Shown piece after piece: positions 25,029 to 33,600 of a stretch of DNA of 40,646 nt (within the stretch, counting starts at the first letter, position 1; the number at the start of each line of letters is the position of its first letter). A model generated the notes under the pieces. That model was not told the origin of the DNA. It saw only the letters and a program-made list of their open reading frames with translations, and did no database searches. The stretch is from positions 1-40,646 of the forward strand of contig CAIUMM010000033.1 of the NCBI GenBank assembly GCA_903900265.1, read 5' to 3'. The stretch is from an uncultured Pseudomonadota bacterium (GTDB taxonomy: Bacteria; Myxococcota_A; UBA796; SXON01). The translations under genes were made by a program, and so were the position numbers.

Positions 25029-25375
25029 GCGGCGGAGCGAACGGGTGGACGATGCTGGACCTGTCCTTGGGTTTGAACGTCGCCGTGCTGATCCCCGTCT
25101 GCATCGGGTTGCTCTGGAATGCGACCTGGACCCAAGCCGCATTCGGGGCTCCCACGCCGGCCCGAGGGATCCTGCTTTCGATCTATGGCGCGATCCTCGT
25201 CGTTTCCGCTGGGCTGTTGGTGACCGGACAAACCGCGCAGGCGGTGCCGCTGCTTTGGATACAGGTGATCTACAAGATCACCACGCCGCTGTCGGTGGGT
25301 ACGCTCCGGAACCCCGTGGTGGTGAGCAACCTCGGCATCGCGGCGTTCCACATCGCTACGCTCGCGGGTCGGTGA
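25025..25375 (+). CDS. small four-helix membrane protein
   Basis: 116 residues with four hydrophobic segments at about residues 12-33, 47-67, 72-88 and 98-114, short loops and a small hydrophilic N-terminus. The ATG overlaps the stop of the VOC gene (ATGA). No family recognised with confidence; it resembles small uncharacterised inner-membrane proteins. Coupling with the VOC protein suggests a shared, unknown job. Confidence 0.65.
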   Translation: MSGGANGWTMLDLSLGLNVAVLIPVCIGLLWNATWTQAAFGAPTPARGILLSIYGAILVVSAGLLVTGQTAQAVPLLWIQVIYKITTPLSVGTLRNPVVVSNLGIAAFHIATLAGR

Positions 25376-25464
25376 GGCTCGCGACGGCAACCTAGCCTTA
25401 GCGTGATACTACGCCGATCAATGGAAGGGCGATAACAGACCCGGCATCCATGATGGAGCGTTCT

Positions 25465-26079
25465 ATGGGATTGGGCGATTGGTTGACAGACATGGTGACA
25501 GATTTCACAGGCGTGACGATCGATCTGGACGGCAAACGGATACGCGTGCCGCACACCCTAATGGTGACCGGGCTACGACATGCCATCGACCAGACCGAAG
25601 GCACCGAGCTCGTGGACGTCAGCGCTGGCGCCGACGGCTACCGAATTCGCGCCAAGGTGAGCGGCAAAGAGGTCGGCGCGCTGCTCGTCCCCGAGCGGAT
25701 CCGCTGGTCAAACGGGGTCATCCTCGTCAACGCGGCCACCCCCGAGGGTGTGAATTTCTACGACCGCTCCTTTGCGACGGCGTGCCTCGCTGCGTACGCC
25801 TCGCTTTTCGGCGGCACGCCGATGGTGAAGCTCATCGCCGATCAGCTCGCTCCGAAGGGATGGAGCTGGGATGGAAAGACCGCTTCGTGGACCTCCGACA
25901 TCGCCGGGAGCCTGGAACTTCCCGCTTTTGTCCGGTCGGCCACGGGTGCGGAGGTGTCCGTCACGCTGAACCCAGACGGCGCATGGCTTGCGCTGACACA
26001 GAGCAGCGCGGGCGTCGATCTAAACGACGTTGCGAAGTTCCTCGGGAAGCAGCTCCTCTCCCGCGCCTTTCGCAGATAG
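25465..26079 (+). CDS. hypothetical soluble protein
   Basis: 204 residues from ATG 25465; two earlier ATGs (25450, 25453) exist, but GGAG at 25453-25456 is spaced properly for 25465. No signal peptide and no recognisable domain. The N-terminus (MGLGDWLTDMVTDFTGVTIDLDG) is followed by alternating strands, a Gly-rich segment (SLFGGTPMVKLIADQLAP) and a C-terminal helix ending in Arg (KFLGKQLLSRAFRR). It is preceded by a 74-89 bp non-coding gap that is less GC-rich than average and may hold its promoter. It converges on the MYXO-CTERM gene with an 18-bp gap. Function unknown. Confidence 0.6.
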   Translation: MGLGDWLTDMVTDFTGVTIDLDGKRIRVPHTLMVTGLRHAIDQTEGTELVDVSAGADGYRIRAKVSGKEVGALLVPERIRWSNGVILVNAATPEGVNFYDRSFATACLAAYASLFGGTPMVKLIADQLAPKGWSWDGKTASWTSDIAGSLELPAFVRSATGAEVSVTLNPDGAWLALTQSSAGVDLNDVAKFLGKQLLSRAFRR

Positions 26080-26097
26080 CGAGGCCCTTCCGAACCC

Positions 26098-26847
26098 CTA
26101 CCGAACGCCCCGCCGCCGCAGCGCCACCGCCGCGAGCGCGAGCCCAAGCAGGGTCATCCCGGGCGCGGTCGGGGCGACTGCGCAACCCTTCGAGGCCGCG
26201 TCGCTGTCCGCACCGTCGCCTGCCCCATTGTCTCCGGCGTCTCCGGCGTCGTCTACCGGACAGGTGAGCGGCGCGGGGACGCCGCTGTCATCGATGCCGT
26301 GGAAGGCGCGCACGTCGTCCATCAGGTCGGCGATGCGCTCCCAGTCGGCTTGATCGAAGCGCTCGATGTCGCCCACCGCGACCCAGAGCCGGGCTACCGT
26401 GCCATCGGGCTGGAACGCGACGAGCCACGCCGGTCCGCCTTCGGGGAGCACGACGCGCTCCTCTACGAGGATCCACGAGGAGGTGCCGCTGAACGGCTCG
26501 TCAAAGCGCTGGGGCTCGCCTTCGGGGGTGTACACCAGCGCGCCGGTGCCTTCGGGGAGCGGAAAGCCGAGATCGGCATCGGGGAGGCCAGCGGCGACCA
26601 ATGCGATGCGCGGGCGCCAGTCCTCTACGCTGTCCGCGACCGGGATGCCGAGCTGGAAGTAGATCTCATCGCCCGGCGCGGCGTCCACGGTGAGCCAGAC
26701 CTCCGGCGCTTCGCAGGTGGGCTCCGCGTAGACGACGATCGAAACCTCCGGATCTTCCACCACGAAGGCAGCGTCCGAGCAGGACGCGTCATCTCCGACC
26801 ACGTAGGGCTGGTGAGCGAGCGCGGAAGCGATGAAGGGGAGCAGCAT
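26098..26847 (-). CDS. secreted protein with MYXO-CTERM tail
   Basis: 249 residues. A very short signal peptide (LLPFIASALA) begins the protein. The mature part is a single acidic beta-rich domain (VEDPEVSIVVYAEPTCEAPEVWLTV, PGDEIYFQLGIP, WILVEERVVLPEG) with three or four Cys, then an Asp/Ala/Gly linker (DDAGDAGDNGAGDGADSDAA). It ends with a MYXO-CTERM signal: Cys in GCAVAP, hydrophobic helix LLGLALAAVAL, then RRRGVR. I recognise the tail but not the domain. The order (unknown domain, linker, sorting tail) predicts export and surface display. It is the last gene of the long minus-strand block, with 64 bp to the small lipoprotein ORF upstream. Confidence 0.8.
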   Translation of the reverse strand: MLLPFIASALAHQPYVVGDDASCSDAAFVVEDPEVSIVVYAEPTCEAPEVWLTVDAAPGDEIYFQLGIPVADSVEDWRPRIALVAAGLPDADLGFPLPEGTGALVYTPEGEPQRFDEPFSGTSSWILVEERVVLPEGGPAWLVAFQPDGTVARLWVAVGDIERFDQADWERIADLMDDVRAFHGIDDSGVPAPLTCPVDDAGDAGDNGAGDGADSDAASKGCAVAPTAPGMTLLGLALAAVALRRRGVR

Positions 26848-26911
26848 CGACAGAGCGTAGCGTTGACGCGCACCGGTGACGTCCCAGAAGACGCCGAAAC
26901 ACCCCGCTCAC

Positions 26912-27010
26912 TCACGCAATGGTAGGGTTCCCTACGCCAGTACCACCGTCTTCACAGGACGATGCGCTCAGCACGGTGGAAAGCAAACAAGCGATAGGTA
27001 GAGAGGCCAT
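26912..27010 (-). CDS. 32-residue lipoprotein-like small ORF
   Basis: The ORF encodes a lipoprotein signal (LPIACLLSTVLSASSC) followed by EDGGTGVGNP, an N-terminal style common in deltaproteobacterial lipoproteins, and stops after TIA. A Shine-Dalgarno GGAG lies 5 bp before the ATG. Full-sized relatives continue into a domain, so this is either a micro-lipoprotein or the 5' remnant of a truncated gene. The frame after the stop shows nothing recognisable. The rest of the gap 26848-27102 shows no gene. Confidence 0.45.
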   Translation of the reverse strand: MASLPIACLLSTVLSASSCEDGGTGVGNPTIA

Positions 27011-27102
27011 GCAGACTCCGATCAGGGGCTTACCTGTCGCAGTGCACGGCGCAGACGAAACTATCCCAAAATAATCGAAGCTCGGACGCGCCGCAGAGGC
27101 GC

Positions 27103-27540
27103 TCAGGGACGCTGCGCGCGCGGGCCTGAGCCGCTGCGCGCCTCTTCTTCGCCGGTGTCCGTCGCGGTGTCCCCGCTGTCGGTGCCGGAATCCGACGTGT
27201 CGCTCGTGTCGCTCGTGTCCGCGCTGTCCGTCGCGGTGTCCCCGCTGTCGGTGCCGGAATCCGACGTGTCGCTCGTGTCCGCGCTGTCCCCGCTGTCGGT
27301 GCCGGAATCCGACGTGTCGCTCGTGTCCGCGCTGTCCGACGTCGACGTGTCCGCGCTGTCGGTGCCGGAATCCGACGTGTCGCTCGTGTCCGCGCTGTCC
27401 GACGTCGACGTGTCCGGCACGGTATCGCCACCGGACGTGTCCGACGCCGCGTCCGTTCCGCTCCCGGCGTTGAAGTCCGGAAAGTGGACGAGCGTCTCCA
27501 CACAACCCAGAGCGTACAGCAGCCACAGCGCCATGATCAC
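27103..27540 (-). CDS. lipoprotein made almost entirely of Asp/Ser/Thr repeats
   Basis: 145 residues. A GTG at 27540 overlaps the anti-sigma stop (GTGA); an ATG at 27534 is the alternative. The signal peptide ends at a lipobox (LYALGC) at about residue 13, followed by a short segment (VETLVHFPDFNAGSG) and then about 95 residues of DTSDSGTDS/ADTSTSDS repeats. The end is EEEARSGSGPRAQRP. No folded domain is visible. It resembles the linker of larger lipoproteins in this genome without the domain, so it may be a spacer or stalk, a repeat-expanded remnant, or a phosphate-like cation-binding surface protein. Its place as the last gene of the sigma/anti-sigma operon suggests it is made together with the envelope stress proteins. 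Confidence 0.7.
   Translation of the reverse strand: MIMALWLLYALGCVETLVHFPDFNAGSGTDAASDTSGGDTVPDTSTSDSADTSDTSDSGTDSADTSTSDSADTSDTSDSGTDSGDSADTSDTSDSGTDSGDTATDSADTSDTSDTSDSGTDSGDTATDTGEEEARSGSGPRAQRP
27166..27420 (-). repeat. coding minisatellite in the Asp/Ser/Thr lipoprotein
   Basis: Four near-perfect copies of a block containing CGGTGCCGGAATCCGACGTG on the plus strand, with variable spacers rich in GTGTCC, at about 27180, 27249, 27297 and 27360. Such identical in-frame repeats are prone to slippage, so length variation between strains is expected. Confidence 0.85.
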
Positions 27541-28637
27541 TGCCCCCCAAGGGCATCAAGCTGCTGCTGGATCGCCGGTCGTTGCGCGTCCGGCACCCCG
27601 GCGACCAGCGCGGCCTGCAGCAACCCCCGCGCCACCGCAGGCTCAGACGCCGACACGCAGCCAGCCAACGTGACCTGCTCAAAAGCGGTGGCTTCACCCG
27701 CAGCGTTCAACGCCCGCAGCTCCGCGGTCGCGGCTTCGCAGCCGTGCGCCTGAACTCCGTACCAGGCGTGCAAGTGCCGCAGCTCTTCCGCACGCGCGCC
27801 GCCCCCAGAGGCGAGCGCCCGGCCGGCAAGATCATAGGCTTCGGTCCACCGCTGATCTGCGGCGTAGGCCTCCATCTGGGCGACCTCGAGCTCCCCCCGC
27901 ACCGCCGCATCGGGCTCGGCCGCGAGGCCCCGCTCCGCCGCCGCGAGCACATCTTCCGGCGCCGCGCCTTGCTCAGCGAGCGCACGCGCGCGTCCCAACA
28001 GCCCCGCGGCGCTGGTCGGCAAGCACAGCTGATGCTCGCCCGCGCCCAACAGCACGGAGGTACCGTCCTCGCAATCCACGCTGACGCGGCCGTGGCTGAC
28101 GCGCACCGCGGTGCCCAGCGCCGAGCGGCCTACGGAAAATCCGGTCCCGATGACCCGCACCCGCGCCTCGCGCGTCTGCACGGTGAGCGCCACGCCCTGA
28201 TTCGGATCGACCTCCACCTGCACGGTGCCCGATCGCCATTCAATGCGCGGCTGCATCGCTGTTCCGGCGAGGTCCCCTTCGCCCAAGTAGGTCAAGCTGA
28301 CATGCGCGGTGGGCTGCTCGGTGCGCCACGCTTCCGCCCGCAGCGCCTCGGTGAGCGGCGCGACCGGAGCGCGCAGCCACAGCAACAGCGCCGCTGCCAT
28401 CGCCACTACCGCGACGCCGCCTGCCCGAAGTCCCCAATTCACCGATCGGCCGGTGCGCTCGGCGAGTCGAGCCCGAATGCGCGCTTCGGCCCCCGCAGGC
28501 GCGGCCGGCAGCTCCGTGAGCAAGGACTGAACCAACGCGCGGTCCGCCACCACGTGTTCGAGCCGGGACTCGACGCGCGAGAGGGCTTCGGGACGGGCGC
28601 GCGTCTCCTCAGCGAACGTTCGGAACAGGTGCTTCAC
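27537..28637 (-). CDS. FecR-like transmembrane anti-sigma factor
   Basis: 366 residues from a GTG that overlaps the sigma-factor stop (GTGA). The cytoplasmic N-terminus (1-65) is helical, like an anti-sigma domain. A single membrane helix spans about 72-89 (AGGVAVVAMAAALLLWL). The FecR domain follows, with RIEWRSGTVQVEV, VALTVQTREARVRVIGTGFSV and VRVSHGRVSVDCEDG. A C-terminal helical region (LLGRARALAEQG, AAERGLAAEPDAAVRGELEVAQMEAY) looks TPR-like. It should hold the adjacent ECF sigma factor inactive until a periplasmic signal arrives. Unlike classical FecR there is no TonB-dependent receptor nearby, so the signal is probably an envelope condition or one of the neighbouring surface proteins. 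Confidence 0.85.
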   Translation of the reverse strand: MKHLFRTFAEETRARPEALSRVESRLEHVVADRALVQSLLTELPAAPAGAEARIRARLAERTGRSVNWGLRAGGVAVVAMAAALLLWLRAPVAPLTEALRAEAWRTEQPTAHVSLTYLGEGDLAGTAMQPRIEWRSGTVQVEVDPNQGVALTVQTREARVRVIGTGFSVGRSALGTAVRVSHGRVSVDCEDGTSVLLGAGEHQLCLPTSAAGLLGRARALAEQGAAPEDVLAAAERGLAAEPDAAVRGELEVAQMEAYAADQRWTEAYDLAGRALASGGGARAEELRHLHAWYGVQAHGCEAATAELRALNAAGEATAFEQVTLAGCVSASEPAVARGLLQAALVAGVPDAQRPAIQQQLDALGGQ

Positions 28638-29212
28638 GAGCCCTCCCGGACGCGCTCGAACACCACCGCGGGCAGCTGCAACCGGCGCGCGACCGCGAGG
28701 AAGGCCTGACGGGCACGGTGCACGCGGCTGCGGACGGTGCCGATCGGCAAGCTGAGCAGGTCGGCGACCTCACGTTCGGTGCGCTCTTCGATGTCGATCA
28801 GCACGAGGATCTCGCGGTGATCAACCGACACCGCGTCCAACGCCAGTTGTACCTGACGCCCAAGATCAGAGAGCTCGGCCTGCGCGTGCGGATCGGACTC
28901 GGGACCGGTGCGCGCCAAACCGGGGATCCACGACTCAAACATCCGCCGCCGGCGATGCCCCGCGAGCACGCGGCGCGTAATCCCAAACAGCCAGGGCCCA
29001 AAAAGCTCGGGCTCGGCCAGCGTGTGGATGCGGGTCAGCACGACGACGATGACGTCGTGCGCGGCATCTTCTGCGTCTACCCGCGGCCCGCCGAGGCGTG
29101 CACACCACTGCAACACGCACGGCAACGCGCGGGCCATCAGGTCCTGCAGCGCCTCGGAATTGCCCGCGCGTGCAGCGCGAACTTCGGCGATGTCAGGAGG
29201 GATCAGTCGCAT
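28634..29212 (-). CDS. ECF RNA polymerase sigma factor
   Basis: 192 residues, full length. Region 2 includes DAEDAAHDVIVVVLTRIHTL and PWLFGITRRVLAGHRRR (-10 recognition). Region 4 has LDAVSVDHREILVLIDIEERTEREVADLLSLPIGTVRSRVHRAR with the helix-turn-helix for -35 recognition. Its stop overlaps the FecR-like gene (GTGA), the usual sigma/anti-sigma arrangement. It lies 37 bp downstream of the barrel protein and so may belong to the same transcript. The target regulon is unknown; autoregulation of this operon and control of the neighbouring surface proteins is the simplest inference. Confidence 0.93.
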   Translation of the reverse strand: MRLIPPDIAEVRAARAGNSEALQDLMARALPCVLQWCARLGGPRVDAEDAAHDVIVVVLTRIHTLAEPELFGPWLFGITRRVLAGHRRRRMFESWIPGLARTGPESDPHAQAELSDLGRQVQLALDAVSVDHREILVLIDIEERTEREVADLLSLPIGTVRSRVHRARQAFLAVARRLQLPAVVFERVREGS

Positions 29213-29249
29213 GTGTGCCTATGGTGCCCGTTGACGCAGAAACTATCCA

Positions 29250-30602
29250 TCATTCTTCCGAATTTGCGCGAAAATTCGCGCCGAACTGGCCCAGCACCGT
29301 CACCCCCACCGAGCCGGTACCCCACGAGGCCGCGCTGCGGCCCGCTTCGGTCTCGAACGTCACCGGCATGAGATCCATGTACACCGCCGCGTAGGGCTCC
29401 AGCAGCACCTCCGGGCTCAGGCTCCAGCGCGCGCCCGCGCGCACCCCGGCAAACGGTACCGCGAGGTCGGCGACGATCAGGTTGGCTTGGGTGTAGCGTC
29501 GCAACGCGACGCCGCTCTCCACCATCACCAACGGCCGCACGCGACCCGCGCCCATCCAGCCGAGTCCGCCCCCAAAGCCAAACTGAGACGCGCGACGCTC
29601 GGCCCCCAGCGCGTCCAACATCGCCCCCGGCTGCCAGGTCCCCGACGCGCTGATCCGCAGCCAGCGCAGCTCAGCGACCACGTCCAGCCGAAGCGCAACG
29701 CCCACCCCCGTGTCCCCGCGGTACCCCAGGGCGCCGCCCAGACCGGTCGCGAGGCCGAGACGTGGCGGCGACGCACGCTCGGCCAACGAACCCGACGCCG
29801 CCGAGGGGGCAGCCACCGACGCGACCGACGCCGACGCCGACGGCACCGCAGCGACCGGCACCGCAGCGACCGGCATCGCAGCGACCGGCATCGCAGCGAC
29901 CGGCATCGCAGCGACCAGCGGCGCAGCGACCGGCATCGCAGCGACCGGCGGCGCAGCGACCGGCAACGCGGCCAACGGCGGCGCGGGGAGGGCCGCAGGC
30001 GGGGCGCCTGCCCACGGAGAAGAGCCCGAGACCGGCAGCGCGGGCGCCTCCGGAGGAGCGAGCCAGAGCGATGCGTCCTCCGATGCGTTCGCTTTTGCGG
30101 CCGGACGCGAGGCCGGCGCGCGCGGGGCCGCAGGGCGTGAAGCCACAGGCAAGGACTTCGGCGAAGATTTCGGCGAAGACGCGCTGGATGACGCCACGGC
30201 GGCTTGCGGGGGCGCTACCGCACGCGGCACCGGAGCGACAGGCAACGGCGTATACGCGGTCCGCGGCGGTCCCCACCCGCCCTCTCCCGAGGGCTTCAGC
30301 AGGCTACGCGCCAACCAGACGAGATCCTCGCGGGCCTGAGCGGTGACCGGCACCGGCACCGTCGCGTCGTGCACGCCACCGCGCGCGTCGACCGCGTGCA
30401 GGTGCCAACGCGCGCCCTCGGAGGTCACGATGACGCGCTCCCCGCTGTCCACCGCCGCTACGCGGAAGCCCCCCAGCGCGGCGGCGTCCGACCACCGCCC
30501 GGAGGGCTCACCCGCGGGCAAGCAGAGCGCCGCGCTCTCCGCTGCGTGCACCCCGAGCGCGAGCCCAAGGCCAAGCAGCAGCAACAACAACCGGGACCGC
30601 AT
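29250..30602 (-). CDS. outer-membrane barrel protein with Pro/Ala-rich repeat stalk
   Basis: About 450 residues from ATG 30602 (a G-run at 30603-30610 acts as a ribosome site; an ATG four codons upstream is possible). Signal peptide: LLLLLLGLGLALGVHA. The N-terminal domain (about 25-105) is a small mixed fold with Cys-containing ALCLPAGEPSGRW. Next comes a long low-complexity Pro/Ala/Ser region with tandem PVAAM pentapeptides (about 205-260). The C-terminal ~170 residues are a beta-barrel: GLATGLGGALGYRGDTG, LRWLRISASGTWQPG, FGFGGGLGWMGAG and a final FGANFRANSEE. Its architecture suggests a periplasm- or peptidoglycan-spanning stalk joined to an outer-membrane barrel. It sits directly upstream of the sigma factor and is a candidate sensor or target of that system. 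Confidence 0.7.
   Translation of the reverse strand: MRSRLLLLLLGLGLALGVHAAESAALCLPAGEPSGRWSDAAALGGFRVAAVDSGERVIVTSEGARWHLHAVDARGGVHDATVPVPVTAQAREDLVWLARSLLKPSGEGGWGPPRTAYTPLPVAPVPRAVAPPQAAVASSSASSPKSSPKSLPVASRPAAPRAPASRPAAKANASEDASLWLAPPEAPALPVSGSSPWAGAPPAALPAPPLAALPVAAPPVAAMPVAAPLVAAMPVAAMPVAAMPVAAVPVAAVPSASASVASVAAPSAASGSLAERASPPRLGLATGLGGALGYRGDTGVGVALRLDVVAELRWLRISASGTWQPGAMLDALGAERRASQFGFGGGLGWMGAGRVRPLVMVESGVALRRYTQANLIVADLAVPFAGVRAGARWSLSPEVLLEPYAAVYMDLMPVTFETEAGRSAASWGTGSVGVTVLGQFGANFRANSEE
29842..29970 (-). repeat. 15-bp tandem repeats encoding PVAAM units
   Basis: Eight to nine imperfect 15-bp units (plus-strand core GCAGCGACCGGCATC) lie head to tail inside the barrel gene and encode P-V-A-A-(M/V/P). 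The units are nearly identical at DNA level, so the tract is young or kept uniform by slippage. Confidence 0.85.
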
Positions 30603-30620
30603 GGCCCCCCCCATAGCCGG

Positions 30621-33600
30621 TCAGCGCTTCCGGCGGATCGTCAGCAGCGCGAGGGCGAGCGCCCCCACCGCGAAGCCATCGGTAGAAGGCGCGCTGGCGC
30701 AGCCACAGTCCCCCGCAGACACCGTAAGGCCGGTGTCCCCGATCCCGGCGGTGTCTTCAACTCCGCCGCCTTCTACGGTGAAGCTCCACGCCGGTGCCCA
30801 CTCGCTGGCCAACCCCTCGGCGTCGATCGCGCGCGCAGACCAGTAGTAGGTACCATCCGGCAGGCCTGCACCTACGGTCCACGAGACCAGACCGTCCGTG
30901 GCCGTCAACGAAGCGCCCGTCTCGACGACGGTGCTCAGGCCGTCATCGGTGGCGACGACGATCTCATAGGTGATCGCGTCCCCTTCCGGGTCGATGGACT
31001 CTGCCGCGACGAGCTCCGGCCAGCCTTCGCTCGCCGTGGTGCCATCGTCGGGGCGGACCAGCTCGGGCACCGAAGGCGCCTCGTTCAGACCGCGCTCGAA
31101 CACCTCGATGGTGGCCCATTCGCTGTGCAGGCCGTCCGCGTCGGTGCTGCGGACGCGCAGGAAGTTGGCGGTGTTCTCGGTCAACGCAGCGCCGACCTCC
31201 GCCATGTCCAGCGCGTTGACGTCCGCCGTCCAGCTGTCGGGATCCGAGAAGGCCGGATCGATGTCGGCCTGCACGGTGTACGTGACATCCGTGCCTTCCG
31301 GGTCGAGCGATACGGTCCAGGACAGCGCCGGAGAGAGCGCTTCGAGGGAGTCGCCGTCTACCGGATCCACCCACGTGACCGCAGAAGGCGCTGCGTTGGA
31401 GGTGTCGACCACAAAAGCCCCACGCTCGCTCCACGCGCCTTCGACGCCGGCTTCGGTGACCGCGCGCACCTCCCACTCGTAGGCGCTGCCGTCCGTCAAC
31501 GCCGTGTCCGCGACCCAGTCGGCGTAGGCATCGGCCATGTCATCGGTCAGCCCTGCGGTCTCGTCGACCATCATGCCGGTCGAGGCATCCCAAACGCGCA
31601 GGTCGTAAGTCAGCGCGCCGCCCGAAGGATCGGTCGCGATGGTCCAGATGTAATCGGGCGAGAGCGTAGTGACGGTCTCGCCGTCGATCGGGCTGTACGG
31701 CTGCGGCGTGGTCGGGGCATCGCCGGAGGTGTCGATGTAGAACGAAGCCAGATCGGACCACGGGCCGTCGACGAGGCCGTCGTTCGCGCGGCAACGCCAG
31801 TACGACACGGCCGCGTCCGGGAGACCGACGTCGACCGTCCACAAGGTCTGGCTCGGGCTCTCCGCGACGTCGCTGGTTTGAGCCAGCAGCGTGGTCGCGT
31901 CGGCGTCGGCGTAGACCTCGTACTCGTAGGTCAACGTCATGCCGCGGGGGCTGGTCGCGTCGTCCAGCACCAGATCCGGGGTCAGGATCGACACCAGCTC
32001 GTTGTTGATCGGCGCGTAGGGCGTCGGAGCGGTCGGGCCGTCGAACACGTTGGGGTCGGTGCCCGCCGCGGATTCGTCGAGGTTGGTCATGCCGTCGGCG
32101 TCCGGGTCGCCCGCGGCATCGCTGGCGTCGTACGGATCGAGGCCGTTGAGCACCTCATAGCCGTCCGCCAAGCCGTCGCCGTCGGTGTCAAGCGCGGTCA
32201 CGATGATGCTGAAGTCTTGCTCGTCCGCGCCGCCGTCGCCGTCATCCACGCGAATGCTGACCTCGACCGGGGACAGCGAGTCCGCGTAGGTCGGCGTCCA
32301 GCTGACCTGCCCGGTGAGCGCGTCGATGGTCATGCCGTCCGGCCCCGAGAGCAGCGTCCACGTCAGGATGTCGGCGGCGCCGGGGTCGCTGGCCGTGGCC
32401 GCGTAGGCGTAGAGCGCGCCCTCATCCGCCGTCTCGATGGCCAAGCTGGTGATGCTTGGGTCGACGTTCGCGATGGTCACGGTGTCGGAGAGCGTGTCGC
32501 TGCCGCCGTCGTCGTCGGTCACGGTCAGGGTGACGGTGTAGTCGCCTTCGTCGGGCCACGCGTGCGTCGCCGGGTTGCCGGTGCCGGTCGTGCCGTCGCC
32601 GTAGTCCCAGGTGTAGGTCAGCACGTCGCCGGTTCCGGCATCGGCGGCGATCGCCGAGAGCAGCAGCTCGGTGCCTTCGTCGCCGTCGGTGAGCGCGAGG
32701 CTGTCGATGGCCGGGTTCACGTTCGTGACGGTGATGGTCGTGGTCTGAGTAGACGAAGCGCCGTCCTCATCCGTCGCGGTCAGCGTGACGGTGTAGGTGC
32801 CGTTGTCCGCGTAGGTGTGGGAGGCGCTGGCGCCCGAGCCGGTCGAGCCGTCGCCGTAGTCCCAAGTGTAGGTGACCGTGTCGGTCGCGACGTCGGTGGC
32901 CGCGCCGGTGAACGACGCGCTGTCGCCCTCCGCCGCGGTAGACGGGCCGGTCAGATCGGTGATGGTCGGCGCGACGTTCGCTACCGTCATCGTCTTGGAC
33001 GCGGTGCTGGAGCCGCCGTCGTCGTCAGTCACGGTCAGCGTGATCGTGTAGGTGCCGTCATCGGCGTAGGTGTGGCTCGCGCTCTGGCCGGAGGTGACCG
33101 TACCGTCGCCCCAGCTCCAGCTGTAGGTCAGCGTGTCGGCGGTCCCGGGGTCCGTCGCGCTGCCGACGAAGCTCGCGCTAACGCCTTCGGTGGCGGTGGT
33201 AGGCCAGGTGCCGGCGCCGATCACCGGGTCGGCGTTGGTGACGACCGCGGTGCCCGAGGTGCTCACCGAGCCGGTGTCGTCCGAGATCCGCACCGAGACC
33301 GTGTAGCTGCCGTTGTCCGCGTAGGTGTGGGAGGTCGAGCCGGTCGTCGTGGTCGACGAGGAGCCGTCCCCGAAGTCCCAGCTGTAGGTCAGGACGTCGG
33401 CGGTGCCGGGGTCCGTGGCGGACACGGTGAACGCGATCGCCGAACCCTCGGGGCCGGTGCCGAAGCTGCTCGAGCTGACCGTCGGCAGCACGTTGGTGAC
33501 GGTGACGCTGCCGGAGGTGCTGGTGCTGCCGCCGTTGCCGTCGGTCACCGTCAGGGTCCAGGTGTACGTACCGTCGTCGGCGTAGGTGTGGGAGGTGCTG

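Noticed and set aside
27166..27420. CRISPR-like array
   Set aside because: The repeats are in frame, the spacers are also repeated, and they encode a low-complexity lipoprotein; no cas genes.
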